Part shown: positions 11,201 through 22,275 of the stretch, piece by piece
How positions within the stretch are numbered: position 1 is the stretch's first letter
How the letters are laid out: each line of letters begins with the position of its first letter
Assembly (NCBI GenBank): GCA_029237695.1
Contig: CM055266.1
Coordinates: 121,448,569-121,512,568, forward strand
Source: Conchocele bisecta
Taxonomy: Eukaryota; Mollusca; Bivalvia; Lucinida; Thyasiridae
Reading direction: 5' to 3'
DNA length: 64,000 bases
Notes under the pieces: model-generated
Seen by the model: the letters and a program-made list of their open reading frames with translations, nothing else
Told to the model about the DNA's origin: nothing
Database searches by the model: none
Position numbers and translations under genes: made by a program

Positions 11201-14200
11201 TACAGAGTTTGTGTGTTTGTTTATTGGTGTTTAACGGCCTATCAACAGCTAAGGTCATGTAAGGCAGCGCAAACGGGTTCGATCCCATTTTAACCTGCGG
11301 CATTGCGGGGAAATCCCTAAATCAGAACGGAATATTTACATTGAAAAAAATGTATTCAGCCCTGAAATTAGAATAACCAGGTCTGGTACCCATGTCCATA
11401 CCACACCAGTCACTTGGACGCTTCCCCTAAAATAGGATTACGAATAATCGTAATACTCACATAAGGGGTATAAACAGATTTGACTGTCACATAAAACTCA
11501 CGTCTACATTTACGTTGTGAAATATACTAAATGAATATGTGTATAAGGTTAAAAATATTGTAGTGCTAATCAATATGTTAGGGCATTACATGTTTTTTCA
11601 CTGAATTTACCATTTTACTGTGCAACAGTAACCCATACGAAATGCCAAAGATGTGTGTGAGGGCCAAACGACTAAAATGTTCGTAAGTGCAAATTTAAGA
11701 TCGTCTGTAAATTTTAATTTATGGATTTACTTTTATTGAGCATAGGCTGCATATGCAGCCTATGCTCAATACATGTAAATCCAATAATTGTTTACAAGAA
11801 AACGTTGTTAATGTGAAATTTACAGACTACAATAATTTTGCACTTACGAACATTTTAGTCGTAAGAAGTTTAGTGAAACGGCCCCCAGGTCTCCAGTCGG
11901 AATTCCGGTAAGAATGAACCCAGATTGTTGAATTACCCATCACATGCTCCCACCTGCTACCCACATTAAATAGAGAATAAATAACTGTTTCTGTTAAAGG
12001 TACACGCCCACCCAGTAAGCACAAACTGTTCTTTATATCAGAGACATCATCTGAGACATGTTCTGGCAAAATAAATATTCATTCACCATTACCCCATGTA
12101 TTGATTGGCATTATTATGCATTTTATATCAGACATAACTTTCCACATTGATATCAGGGAAACTGGCAAAATAAATATTCATTCACAATTACCCCATGTAT
12201 TGATTGGCATTATTATACATAACTTTCCACACTGAAACGGTGTTTCCTTAAAATGTTAACGGACATTAATATTTATACCCTGTATTAATTTTTGATGTGC
12301 AATTATCATACTTTATAATCTGTCGAAAATATTATTTTATCAGATGACACATTTAATTAGTATAAGTAATTAAAAAATATCATGCATCATTTGCATATGA
12401 AAATAGCCTGATACCAACGTGCATTACTATCAGTAAAATAAGTATTGCTAAATGATTATATACCTGTTTAGTGGCCGCTCGTAATCTTTAGAACTGGTGG
12501 AATAGTGACACAATTATACACTTATTATTTAATTCCTATGAAGAACATTTTGTGCCTACTGAGTGGGCATGTACCTTTAACCTTTTAAGGAAACACGGTT
12601 ATCACCTTGATATCAAGAATGACAATTCATGTTTGATATAAAAGTATAATACATGTACATGTATAGTAATTAACAAGTCCGGTAATGGTTACTGAATGTT
12701 TATTTGCCCGAAACATGTCATATCGAAAGAATGTATGAACATGCATACATGTACTGAATGAACATATGGATGATGACAAACATGCGTATGATGTTTCAAG
12801 TGAATCTCTCAATGGTAAAGAAGTTATCGCAGAATGAATCAACGGAACTGAAGTTATTTAATCTTGACATTGGACAATGGGGAGCATGCTGGTGTGGGAA
12901 ATGAATGAAAATTTGGATGATGACAAACATGCACATGAAATGTCAAGAGAATCACTCATACAGTAAAGAAGTTATAGGAAACTGGAGAAATGCGCATGAA
13001 GATAGTGGAGGAAAATGTCTAAGTTATTATCAGAATAAATGGCCTTTTTGTGGAATTTATCGGGGTATAAACTTGGAAAAGTCGCAGGAATACTGGACGA
13101 AGGCCAGAAGGCCTTCGTCCAGTATTCCCGCGACTTTTCCAAGTTTATATCCCCGATAAATTCCACAAAAATGCCATTCATTCCTTATAATTCCAGCATT
13201 TGAAATAAATTCATCAAGAAAATGTGTTTATTTTCCGTTTTCTTAAGAATTATTTTAACTGCGCCTCACGGTTACGGAAAGTAGTTCGGCGTGGGAGTTT
13301 ACCAGTGGGATATAAATTTTGGACAGAGACTTGCTACCGGCCAATCAAATGTTAGAGAATTGTGTAAATATTTTTGTGCTGGAATTATTTGATTTTGAAA
13401 GTAGCATGGGTGGTGTGGGAAATGAAAATATGGATGACAAATATCCACATGAAGTGTCAAGAGAATCGCTCATATAGTAAAGAAGTTATTTGACCTTGAC
13501 CTTGGGCACTACCTTAGCATGGATGCAGTGCATGTTTCAAGTCAATTGCTCATACAGTGAAGAAGTTATAGGAGAATGGAGAAACGCGCATACATCTACT
13601 AGACGGAAATTTCTATGCTCTTTGACCTTGACCCTGGGCATAGGTGGTGTGGGAAATGAAAATATGGATGACAAATATCCACATGAAGTGTCAAGAGAAT
13701 CGCTCATATAGTAAAGACGTTATTTGACCTTGACCTTGGGCACTAGGTTAGCATGGATGCAGTGCATGTTTCAAGTCAATTGCTCATACAGTGAAGAAGT
13801 TATAGGAGAATGGAGAAACGCGCACACATCTTTACCTTGACCCTGGGCATAGGGGAGCATGAGCATGAGGTGGGGAATGAACATATGAATGATGAGAAAA
13901 TTGCACATGCAGTTTCAAGCAAATTGCACGTACAGCAACAAAGTTGTAAGAGAATGGAGCAATGCGCACAAATCTACTGGACATAAATTAAAAAGTTATT
14001 GGACATTGACTTTGGACAGGGGAGCATGGGTGGGGCAGGGGTTGAAAATATAGATGATAATAAACACGTATATGAACACGTCTGGACAGTGATTCAGATA
14101 AAACCAATTTTGTTGTGAACGGTCACATACATGTATATGTGGCTGTGACTGGAGAAATGAGGCGTATGTGTGTTTGTGCCTGCACAGTCTGATAAGGATC

Positions 14201-14504
14201 TGCATTGTTCGTCAGTCCATTAATGAAACACCACCCGTCATGCTTCTAACAAGCAAGAAACATACAGTAAATCATGACGAGACTGCAGGAGTGTGCTATT
14301 TGATCAGGAGCTACAGTGGTCACAAATCCCATAAGCTCCATTTCTCCAGTCACAAATCACAATGGATGGAGGTGGCGGGGGGAGTGTACCTGCTATATGG
14401 TCTCCATGGAGATGGGTCAAGAAGAAGACTCGAGCCCGAGGACAGTCCCGCAGTTTCCAGAAGTCGACAGCGATAGGTGTGTGCGGGATCACACATCCAT
14501 TCAT
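2567..14504 (-). CDS. DCLRE1B: DNA 5' exonuclease Apollo (SNM1B), whole coding span, 4 exons
   Basis: Spliced coding sequence is 14504-14390, 10513-10406, 8550-8362 and 5241-2567: 3087 nt, 1028 residues, with phases agreeing at every GT-AG junction. Apollo is a nuclear 5'-to-3' exonuclease of the MBL/beta-CASP family acting in telomere-end processing and interstrand-crosslink repair. Visible motifs: HLHGDH (metal-binding motif 2, residues 31-36), DANHCPGAV (His99), HTGDF (Asp120), LYLDNT-like MYLDNT (Asp146) and PYSDHSSY (His283), all expected for an active enzyme. A short GVIYDSP motif follows at 382-388, where vertebrate Apollo has a very similar one. Residues about 400-990 are polar, rich in S/T/N/D/E and without a recognised domain, making the protein about twice vertebrate length (532 in human). 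An in-frame TGA lies 9 nt upstream of the ATG, supporting the start. Introns hold many mobile elements. SNM1A is a less likely identity because exon 1 and the domain order fit Apollo. Confidence 0.96.
5268..5480. mobile_element. MITE family G, right half degraded
   Basis: Starts GTGGCTGTGACTGGAG, then CAGTGTAGATTCTGATC and GTGTTTCATTGATGGAATGG as in the full copy at 50252. The expected inverted right end is not recognisable. Its left end is about 26 bp from the DCLRE1B exon 4 acceptor. Confidence 0.75.
5853..5905 (-). repeat. SINE-tail-like module
   Basis: GGGGTTTAACGTCCCGGCAA then CAGATAAGGTCATATAGG, the 3' module of the tRNA-derived SINE found at 9523 and 37301, reversed and without the tRNA head. 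Confidence 0.55.
5923..6443. mobile_element. 521-bp foldback element
   Basis: Two inverted arms of about 250 bp: GTTTCACGAAAGCTGCCCAA at 5927 against its complement at about 6420-6438, meeting at ATCTTCACTCCGTGAAGAT near 6245. Related single-arm pieces are at about 29007-29355 and 63800-63895. Confidence 0.85.
6828..7140. mobile_element. MITE family T1, short complete copy
   Basis: TTAA|AGGTACATACCCACTCAG ... GAGTGGGCATGTACCT|TTAA, 313 bp. It is largely two inverted arms around ACTGATAGTGACGCG-like text. Confidence 0.85.
7366..8257. repeat. 30-bp minisatellite in DCLRE1B intron 3
   Basis: About 30 units of 30 bp; each contains ACTGGGTATAGAAGGTTTTC followed by CAGTAAATC(A/T). Some units are truncated or carry small deletions. 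Because 30 is a multiple of 3, long spurious frames result (minus strand: [10 protein letters not shown]). Direct tandem without spacers, so not CRISPR. Confidence 0.95.
8362..8550 (-). CDS. DCLRE1B: DCLRE1B coding exon 3
   Basis: 189 nt encoding [20 protein letters not shown] and HTGDFRF, the most conserved MBL motifs (His99, Asp120). Acceptor TTTTAATAG, donor GTATAATAG. A mobile element with a 10-bp target duplication (8561-8570) lies 10 nt upstream of the exon, so little native intron sequence remains beside the acceptor. Confidence 0.96.
8571..8988. mobile_element. Family F element with 10-bp target duplication
   Basis: Bounded by AGACATGTAT at 8561-8570 and 8989-8998. The interior includes GAAAAGTCGCGGGAATACTGG and its inverted copy, with an A-rich remnant like family C in the middle, and CAATCAAATGTTAG near the right end. 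Other copies: 13027-13388 and 49785-50126. Its edge is 20 nt from DCLRE1B exon 3. Confidence 0.85.
9523..9869 (-). mobile_element. tRNA-derived SINE interrupted by a MITE
   Basis: Flanked by ATTTAGATGG at 9513-9522 and 9870-9879, a clear target duplication. On the minus strand it has GGGTTGTGG (A-box region), then GGTTAGAACACCTGACTTCC, a B-box-like GGTTCAACCCTCG, and a tail with GATGAGACTTTAAACTGTG and GGGATGTTAAACTCATTCAC. A family-C MITE (9700-9846) sits in the A-box region. About 200 bp without it. Confidence 0.85.
9700..9846. mobile_element. MITE family C, nested in the SINE
   Basis: Ends CAGGGAGTCCGCTGG and CCAGCGGAATTCCTG are inverted repeats; target duplication CATATG/CATATA. The interior is A/T homopolymer-rich with AATTGTAATTTTTTATCGCC. 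The second copy is 42552-42684. Confidence 0.85.
9905..10015. mobile_element. MITE family G fragment
   Basis: GGTCCAATGGGGTTTATGGC, GCGACCAGTGAAGACCCAGA: a diverged left half of family G. Confidence 0.55.
10041..10225. repeat. Family Q fragment
   Basis: TAGCGGCCTGTCAACAGCTA, AGGTCATTTTATGCCGGGTT, then TATTCAGCCCTGAAATTAGA and GACCTGGTGCCAGGTC. Dispersed family seen at least ten times in the window. Confidence 0.7.
10406..10513 (-). CDS. DCLRE1B: DCLRE1B coding exon 2
   Basis: 108 nt between TTTTCAG (acceptor) and GTATGT (donor). In the phase set by exon 1 it reads [19 protein letters not shown] and onward, matching the Apollo segment between the HxHxDH motif and the DANHCPG motif. The longest open frame here is a different one, so the exon is only found by following splice phase. 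Confidence 0.93.
10610..10864. mobile_element. Palindromic MITE family T2
   Basis: TTAA|CCCTTAGACC ... GGTCTAAGGG|TTAA. Nearly the whole element folds back, centred on CATTTCCGTTGGAAATG near 10755. CCC ends at TTAA are typical of piggyBac-type elements. In DCLRE1B intron 1, upstream of exon 2. Confidence 0.88.
10923..11114. mobile_element. Family H foldback element (short)
   Basis: CAGAGCTCATGTTAAGGTGC ... GCACCTTAACTGGAGCTCTG; central palindrome around CATCTCATTGAGACGAT. Shares CAGAGCTC ends with the hAT-like copies at 50695 and 54385. Confidence 0.8.
11213..11970. repeat. Family Q element with a nested foldback
   Basis: Left part TTATTGGTGTTTAACGGCCT through CACACCAGTCACTTGG; right part CAGGTCTCCAGTCGGAATTC to CATGCTCCCACCTGC. 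Interrupted near 11669-11886. Confidence 0.75.
11669..11886. mobile_element. Foldback element nested in family Q
   Basis: CGACTAAAATGTTCGTAAGT at 11669 faces its complement ending at 11861; inner hairpin GAGCATAGGCTGCATATGCA near 11745; right edge reads GTTTAGTGAAACGGCCCCC. Confidence 0.8.
11994..12580. mobile_element. MITE family T1, complete 587-bp copy
   Basis: TTAA|AGGTACACGCCCACCCAG ... GAGTGGGCATGTACCT|TTAA. An internal repetition of the AATAAATATTCATTCAC segment makes it longer than the 1961 copy. A related tail fragment continues to about 12730. Confidence 0.82.
12868..14100. repeat. Tandem array, units about 120-240 bp, interrupted by a family F element
   Basis: Units share ATGAAAATATGGATGA, CACATGAAGTGTCAAG, CAATTGCTCATACAGT, GAAGAAGTTATAGGAGAATGG and TTTGACCTTGACCTTGGGC. 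The clearest two copies start at 13407 and 13643. Related fragments lie at 23340-23400 and 24076-24200. Confidence 0.8.
13027..13388. mobile_element. Family F element nested in the tandem array
   Basis: AATGGCCTTTTTGTGGAATT, inverted GAAAAGTCGC arms meeting at GAAGGCCAGAAGGCCTTCG, and CCAATCAAATGTTAGAGAAT near the right end, as in the 8571 copy. Confidence 0.82.
14139..14357. mobile_element. MITE family G, near-complete
   Basis: GTGGCTGTGACTGGAGAAAT at the left, ATTTCTCCAGTCACAAATC inverted at the right, and GATCAGGAGCTACAGTGGTC inside. Its right edge is about 32 bp from the DCLRE1B exon 1 donor. Most similar in its interior to 63078-63306. Confidence 0.85.
14390..14504 (-). CDS. DCLRE1B: DCLRE1B coding exon 1
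   Basis: Encodes residues 1-38 plus the first base of Gly39. It starts [16 protein letters not shown], as in Apollo orthologues, and ends with the HLHGDH metal site. Donor GT is at 14389-14388. The start has A at -3 and an in-frame TGA at 14514-14516. One MITE ends about 32 bp past the donor (14357) and another begins 54 bp upstream of the ATG (14559). Confidence 0.95.
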
Positions 14505-14558
14505 AGTGAGTCCTCACATCTATGACTGTACATGTACCTGCAATATTGATTTGTCTCA

Positions 14559-14749
14559 TTAACCCTTACAAGGCCTTGTGTCGTCTGCTGTTTATTGAAT
14601 ATTTTCCATTTTTCCTCAACTGAATAAAAATATAGTTTGACAATGGAAATGATTCTAAAGTGCTACCAAACCATGTTTTAATTCGGGAACAATACAGAAC
14701 CAACAGCATACAACAATTTTTGAAACCTGCATTCTAAGTGTTAGTTTAA
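14559..14749. mobile_element. Palindromic MITE family T2, right end diverged
   Basis: TTAA|CCCTTACAAGG; AATGATTCTAAAGTGCTACC; right end CATTCTAAGTGTTAG with TTAA nearby. Begins 54 bp upstream of the DCLRE1B start codon, so it lies in or next to the 5' UTR/promoter. Confidence 0.72.
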
Positions 14750-16670
14750 GGACCCGTTCTATACCTGATCATCCTTTGATTCAAAGATAATTGCTTTTGA
14801 AATGTGATATAATATATGTATAACTAGAACATATATGTGAACACTGCCCCATCACTGAATCCTATACTGCGCATGGGGTGACAAGTCGGAAATCTTTGTG
14901 TGTTCAAGCCATTTGCCACTTTCATCTCTTCTGGCGTTCGACACAAAAAGCAAAATGTGAAGTAGAACATATGATATAATGTAGTTAATCACATGCAGAA
15001 AAGCCAGGAGAACGGACTCCTATCAATTATATTACACCAAACAGTAAAATATGTCAGTTTTCTGGACAGGTTTGTGCCTGTGTTTTTAACAACATGAACC
15101 ACCATTTTAAATAGCCTCATACACAGAAAATCGCACAGGGTATCACTTTTACCTGGCAAACCACACAACATATACCATATATACCCACTACTGTACTCTG
15201 TTATTAGCTATCAAATCCAGTGACATGTAAGCAGTAACCTCTAAGCATCAATAAGGCCCACATAGTGAATTCAGCTGTCTGGAGAATAATAATTTCAGGG
15301 ATATGAATTTTTAAATATGTTGATACAGCAAGAAGAATAGGAAATGTATCAACGTAAACCTGCAGTAAAACTTCGCGTCACAGAAAATATTTCTCATGCC
15401 GCTTCGCTGGACGATATTTTTACGCATACGTAAAAATTGGAAATAATCTCTATTATTACAGTATTTGACAAGTGTCATATTAGTGTATATAATTAATATT
15501 CAGATGACTTTTAATGAAATTCACCAATTGTTACCTGATATATTGTTTTTTTTATGCTTTTGACCAAAATCGACAGCCGTTGGAAGCCGGATCAAGTCAT
15601 CAAATATTCCCTGGTGACACAAACATGTCAACCTAGTCTTCAAACATAGCTAACCACATGTTATTTTCACATATACGATCACTACTCATACACCAGCAGT
15701 GGCATAAACCAGCTTTGTGGCCTTTTCTGAGCAATAAAGCCATTTTTATGACTGACCGTTCCAAGGCGGGACCCTTTTCCAGTTTTTAGTGGTTATTATG
15801 TTGCTAGACTTGCGTATGTGGTCTGTGACTGTAGAAATGTTAAACATGCTCTTATGTAGGTACAATTCATCATATTACAACACAGATAGTGAAAACTTCA
15901 AAGTTGTCTATCTGTTTGAGTTGGAGCGAATTTAGACAAGTCACTGGCTGGAGTTGAACGGTCATTATACGAAAACTACGGATATTTTGGCCCCAAACTT
16001 CATACTATATCAGGGAATAGGACATAGCTGTGAATAGTGGGCAAATTTGCCAGATCTGTAAACATAAGTTGGCATCATAGGTTTCACCACGATAAATTAT
16101 CAGATATTCATGCGCGGTGTAGTCAAAAGTAGTATGTTAAAAAAATAATAAGCCAGATTTGGACACTCTTTGCTTGCAGAAACCAGTCAATTGATGCACT
16201 AATCTACTTCACAGGCATGTTAGTGTATCATTTACATCAGTCTCAAGCATATGCTTTGGGATTATTTTGTAAGTCGGAGCATATTTGTCATGTGAGGCAG
16301 TTTCAATTCCAGCCGCTGACTTTTTGCGCCGCCACCAGGGTTGTAACAGGAAATTGAATTTATCTTTCTTAACAATAATTAAACCTCGTAATTAATTGGT
16401 GACTATCCAGAGCAGAATGGGTGCAGGTTAAGGGAAAATAGGTCCCACAACATCCATACGAAAAATAGAAAGTAGCAGAGAATAGCGAAATGTGTGGCCA
16501 TTGGTTAGTTTATATAGGAGAAATCAATGGTGGTGGTGGATCTTTACAGGGCCGGACGAAAACAGGAAGTTGGACGATTTCTGGCAGTGTTGTGATACGA
16601 AACAAAATGGGCAAAAATGATGTAGGTACGAATAGACCAGGTACCAATTTTTAATACCATGCAAGCTAGA
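14750..16670. other. Non-coding DNA, nothing recognised
   Basis: Upstream flank of DCLRE1B. No protein-like frames and no repeat that recurs in the window. A promoter for DCLRE1B may lie at its left edge but no core element is convincing. Confidence 0.5.
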
Positions 16671-16671
16671 C

Positions 16672-17875
16672 GTACAATGGTGTCGGCTAATTATGCACAC
16701 CTTTCCAAACCAATTTAAATGTCAATATCATTCCCATATTCAGTCAAAGTTCCCTGAATAATCAACAAAGTTCAAAGAAGTACAATGGTGTCGGCTAATT
16801 CTGTGCACCCAAGGCTTTCCAAACAAATTTATATGTCATTAACATCCCCATATTCAGTCAAAATTTCCTGAATATTCAACGCAGTTCAAAGATGTCTGTG
16901 CAGGTAAAATGTCATAAAGTTCTGACGTCAGTAAGTGACGTAAATTGTGTGATGTATGACATCACATGCGTGTTTGCAACGCACATTTGTTTCTGCTAAT
17001 GCTGCGCATCTGGTAGTGTAAAGAAAATGGCGAACAGCACACTGGATCAGCATACTGGATCAGCATTATAAATTGGTATTAAACTTGAAGCAGAACTACA
17101 TTGTATCCAGTGACATCATAACAGGTTAGTTTCTTAGTTGAACAGTTAATTTAGTAAATAAGACAGCTATTCCATCAGCAGGGTCTGAGAATTTTACACA
17201 TTTTGACTATAATCGGAATAGCTTTTTACCAAACTATCGGAAAGTGATAAAAATTGTGCCACAGTGTAGCAGTTAATCAGCTTTTTTATTCCGAAATCCA
17301 CATATTTTTATCATGACGTACACATGGCTAATTTTGACGAGAATTGCACATTAGCCGATGAGCAGAATTAGCCGAAATGACAGTATTCTGGAAGTAGGCG
17401 TGACGTCACACAAACATCACGTGACCAAGTCGGCCATATTTGTTTAGCGGAAAATTCCCTAATCCCGCTCTGTAAATCATCATTTTCGTCATCATAAATA
17501 TTACTGTTAGAATTAGTCCAGCGACAAATGAACTAAAGAGAATTTTCAATAAATAAACAAATTTCATGAATATGAACTTAAACTTGATCTAACTGCCGGA
17601 ATTTAGTTGTTAATAACGCTAGAAAATAGTTAAATTAATTAAGGAAAAATTGTATTTTCCCCCTGCGCATGAGCGCGCTCTTCAATAAGAATACACATAT
17701 GGTCTATGTCCGACTTCGAGAATTTTCAGGTAAAATGTCACAACGTTCTGACTTCAGTAAGTGACGTAAATAGTGTGATATACGACATAACACGACTGTT
17801 TGCAACATCACATTTTTTTTCTGCTAATGTTGCGCATCGCATCTAGTAGTGTAAAGAAAAATGGCGCACAGCATA
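16672..17875. repeat. Local duplications
   Basis: Two adjacent copies of about 106 bp (16678 and 16784, both starting CAATGGTGTCGGCTAATT), and a segment at 16903-17040 (AGTAAGTGACGTAAAT, TAGTGTAAAGAAAATGGCG) repeated with changes at 17734-17870. Pieces (TTGTGCCACAGTGTAGCA) recur at 17257 and 19281. Confidence 0.7.
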
Positions 17876-17970
17876 TCTCGCTGATTCAGTAATTGTAACG
17901 CGCGCAAAGGCTGGGACCAGCAGGGTCCTGGCCTTCTCGTGCATTACAATTACGGTACTGAATCAGCGAG
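17876..17970. mobile_element. Hairpin element
   Basis: CTCGCTGATTCAGTAATTGT at the left and its complement (ACAATTACGGTACTGAATCA...) at the right, loop GCGCAAAGGCTGGGACCAGC and so on. Possibly a small foldback transposon. Confidence 0.65.
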
Positions 17971-19589
17971 CCGGGCCCAAGGTACACTATAGTAGTACCA
18001 CATCAGTTGGTTGAAAAGATGGCGAGTGTCCTACTTTCTAGATATTTAATATATCCTTGCGTGTCCGATAATCGTGAACCTAAGCATATATAACGCATTA
18101 ATAGCTATACCATAAACACAACATCAACTTCAAACATAATTACCATTTGTTTTATCATCCAATGTGTCTAAGATGCGCATAATCACAAACTGTTGCTGAA
18201 ATAACACTGCATAACAGAGAGAAATACTGCATGCATATTTGCGAGGAGGCCGCCATCGAATGTACTCAATTTCGTAATACACATTTCCCAGCATGCAATT
18301 CGTTTGTGTTTACACAGGAATTCATGGAAATAGGCCAAGATGAATTTAATATTGGTTTATAGTCCCACTTTTTATAATGCAGTGACCTTTTATTTTTTAA
18401 ATTATTATTATTTGCTATTAATTAATCATTTTTAATGGGAAGTATTAAAAATATAAATTAACAAAAATTGCTTCATTATTCAGACACACATTTTATGGGA
18501 CATAATATAAACCTGGTATGTGAACAAATGTGTGCATGCAGAATACTATAATACCAAGGAATCATGTAGTGATTTGATAATACAACATGTATTCACATTG
18601 TCATAGGGAAAATACACACACTATGTCAAACATAATTGATACTGTTGGCAAACAAAATCATGGATATTTTGTGTAGAAATTTAATGAAAAAAAAATTGGC
18701 AATAAAAATACAAGGAGGACGAAAACCCAATAAAAATAACATCATGGCCTTAATTAAACCGGAAGTTGCTAGACGCAGTGTAGGGGTCAATGAACTTTTC
18801 CTGAAAAGTTTACAGGACGATCATACGAAGTACTAATACAAGAATTTTGACTTTTGTTGCCATGGATATATGGGAATAGTGAATTTTATCAATTTTAAGT
18901 AACTTGTAGAACAATGCGTGTTACTTAACTTGTTTCACACGTATTTTTTCTGGACCGAGCAGTTTTTTACAGCAGAAGATCAGATGTCAATATTTACATC
19001 CGTGTTTTCATGCACACGTCAAAACACGCGAGTAAGGACCGAGGTATCCGAAAACACGAAGATGGAGACTTCACGAACTTAGGACACGACACGATAAGAG
19101 TAAAATTGGGTACGATTTAAAGTGCGTTTTGATAATCATACTAGAAAGTGCCTTAGTTGATCTATTTTTGCAATCTGTTATTCTCTTTATTTTCACACAG
19201 CAACAACAACAAACACACAGTTGCTGAGATTTTGTCACACAGAACTAAAAGTGACTATGATGGGAATTATGTGATAAAATTGTGCCACAGTGTAGCAATC
19301 ATCAACCGATGCGCAGAATTAGCCATCTTTTATACCAACATAGAAAGAGACATAGATATATAGTAAACACGTTTCTTGTATCTTAACCTACAATGTTAAT
19401 GACCCAGCGACTAACTAAATTAAACTTAGAATCTGCGTATTTTCTTCAAATATTTGACTTCATGGGCGCTTGGGTTTTGGGAAAATCAGTCTGCACAACA
19501 CTGATCTGGCTGTGCTCTATTATGATGTGAGAGAATACAATCGCTTCCTGTGCAATTCGTTCGCAAATCAATTCGCTCTATTTTTTTGT
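17971..19589. other. Non-coding DNA, little recognised
   Basis: AT-rich. Only the short 19281-19320 fragment of the 17-kb duplicated family is recognisable. A 66-codon open frame at 18636 resembles nothing known. Confidence 0.45.
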
Positions 19590-20060
19590 CAATTTGTTCT
19601 CATATTTTTGTCAATTCGTTCCCATCAGCGACATGCATATACTATAAATCTTTGGTTCCCATGGCAAGTAAAAATCAAAGTACTGAAAGTACTGACTGGC
19701 GGGATAGAAAGAAATGGCCTTCGACGTCGCATTGCGACTGCGTGGTACACGATACGGGGGGCGTCTCAATAACAGCAATTTGTTCTCTTCAAAAGTAAAG
19801 TTGGGCATGCCAACTATTTAACACATAATGTTGAGCATTGCCGTTGCTATTAATAACTTGCTTTCAGTTCACTCGCTGACTTTAAATGTCACCTGACTGT
19901 TGTTAATTGCGAACGCAAATTGAGCCTATTGAGACGTCCCCCGATGAACAGAGAGCCACTTCCGAAAGTAGACCCGTGCAAACGGCCAGAATCACGATCC
20001 CAATAGCGTGGAGACAGTATGTCTCCCGCCAATGAGAGAATAAATTGACAAAAATACAAA
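19590..20060. repeat. Imperfect inverted repeat
   Basis: TTTTTGTCAATTCGTTCCCA near 19605 faces ATGAGAGAATAAATTGACAA near 20032, and GGGGGCGTCTCAATAAC near 19756 faces TTGAGACGTCCCCC near 19928. Looks like an aged foldback element. Confidence 0.5.
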
Positions 20061-20198
20061 ATTGAATTAAGAAATAAAAACGGACCAGAATGCAAATTAC
20101 TAAGTAAAATATCTGCCTTGCATTGGTATTGTCCGTCGTGTGAGGACACAATGACAAGACATCATGACAGATTCACTGGTAGGAATGTTTGTAGACTA

Positions 20199-20297
20199 GT
20201 TTTGACCAAAATGGGGGCGTTTTGACCAAAATGGGGGGGTTTTGACCAAAATGGGGGCGTTTTGACTTGGGGGCGATTTGACTTGGGGGCGTTTTGA
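20199..20297. repeat. 20-bp tandem repeat, about 5 units
   Basis: Units of GTTTTGACCAAAATGGGGGC; the last two shortened to TTTGACTTGGGGGC. Confidence 0.9.
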
Positions 20298-21800
20298 CAT
20301 GCTTCCGTCTACATAGTCTGCATGGTCTACACATACTACAGCTGCATACACTGTTAAGCACAGTTTGTTATATTTTCCAAATGTGTGAATTTGTGGGTGT
20401 TTTAGCAATATCTAACTAAAATGTTGTACTAAAAGTGTATGTTTGCTTATTACGATATAAAGATAAAGAAGCACACTTGTTAACAACATACACAAGTCGG
20501 AAGAAATGGATGCACATGATAGAAATTAGGATCATGATTTGGAGATTATATGGAACTTATGCTATACATATATGGAAAACTAATAAAGAAGGTTAATACA
20601 GGAGATGTCAAAGTAAAAATTATCACTGGGACATTATACATACTATAATATATATACACACACTAACTAACAATACAACGAGGATCTCCGTCACTTCATA
20701 TTCCACTGTAAAGAACTGCCATGGATGATCTCGCAAACCCATTATGAAAATTACTAATTAATGTATTGGACTCGCTGATCGATAGATATATCCAAGTGTT
20801 TGAAAATAAAGTGTATTGCAGCTCATCATCATGAACGACAGTGATCACAAGGAGGGTGCAGATCGATATACCATAAACTGGAACTGTTACCGAAACGTCC
20901 CGGCCGATGTATGACAGCTGCAGTGCGGCGCATAAACTTCAGTTAGTCCAACTCTCGTCCAATAGCAGACCAGCCATAACTCCAAATTTGTGAATGCGGT
21001 GATAGCGGTCATCTACAAACATATCCACACACTAGCTATAACTGGCGAAGGACATGCAGCTACTAGTACGCAAATGGGCGTGCCCTACGAAGGCAGCAAT
21101 TATCAACAAGAACGGCGGATTGTTTTAATTAAATCGGTGTAAATTCAGCTGATGTTTTTTCTTTTTCACATCACATGCGGAGTTATAAACGACAAGGATG
21201 TCCATTATGATTTCAATGTGCCGTCGAATTTATTCGGTTTCGCACCCCCACCCAACAACTACATATAGGGGCTCGTTGAAGCTGATACCAATAAAACTAT
21301 CTATGGCTGAACCGAATATGTTTATATAATCATGTAGTTACTATATAATATTCGAACATACTGCATTCGTAGCATGTATAGTTGTAATTACTCTCGTGAC
21401 AGGAATAGTGTAGGCTCAATTACTAAATCATGGAATTTGTTTAGGTTGTGGCATCTTGCACACAGGTTATTGAAGTACGGTTCATAGTTCGTTGTTTTAT
21501 GGGTTATTTCGGTATATATGGTGGTTTGTGTGCATTATTACCAACATACAATTAACGTCATATCCTGCGAATTACATATATAACCAGAAGTACAAAGGTG
21601 TGAAACAGAGATTCTACCCGCTCATGTTTTTAACCAATACAACCATTCTTTGTTAACCAATTGCAATAAAACCGGTACCAAACTGTTTGTTGAGATGCAT
21701 GTATTGGATATTAACCGCCAATTCAAGTCAAACATTTAAATATTGTCTGAAAATCGCCAAATATTCTCGGACAGATGGGCAAGATGCTATATTACATATC
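20298..21800. other. Non-coding DNA, nothing recognised
   Basis: No coding or repeat structure that I can support in this stretch. Confidence 0.45.
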
Positions 21801-21817
21801 TATTTTATTATTATTGT

Positions 21818-22275
21818 ATGTTTGTTATAGTTATTCAATGTTTCGTTATTGTTATTCAATGTTTCTTTATTGTTTTTCAATGTTTCGTTATTGTTATTCT
21901 ATACTTCGTTATTGTCATTGTATGTTCGATATTCTTATTCAATGTTTGTTATTGTTATTCAATGTTTCGTTATTGTTATTCAATGTTTCGTTATTCAATG
22001 TTTCGTTATTGTTATTCTATACTTCGTTATTGTCATTGTATGTTCGATATTCTTATTCAATGTTTTGTTATTGTTATTCAATGTTTCGTTATTGTTATTC
22101 AATGTTTAGTTATTGTTATTCTATACTTCGTTATTGTCATTGTATGTTCGATACTCTTATTCAATGTTTCGTTATTGTTATTCAATGTTTAGTTATTGTT
22201 ATTCAATGTTTAGTTATTGTTATTCAATATTTAGTTATTGTTATTCTATACTTCGTTATTGTCATTGTAAAACTT
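21818..22275. repeat. 21-bp minisatellite with higher-order units
   Basis: Unit TTATTCAATGTTTCGTTATTG, about 20 copies, with a recurring longer block containing TATACTTCGTTATTGTCATT and GTATGTTCGATATTCTTATT. The 7-codon unit gives spurious frames in all three plus-strand phases. Confidence 0.92.

Noticed and set aside
14316..14562. Plus-strand and other-phase frames over DCLRE1B exon 1
   Set aside because: Antisense or shifted shadows of the exon and the adjacent MITE.
17395..17430. CRE/E-box promoter (TGACGTCA and CACGTGAC)
   Set aside because: Motifs are present but near no gene start; no supporting structure.
18636..18836. 66-codon plus-strand frame
   Set aside because: No family resemblance, no splice signals, AT-rich surroundings.
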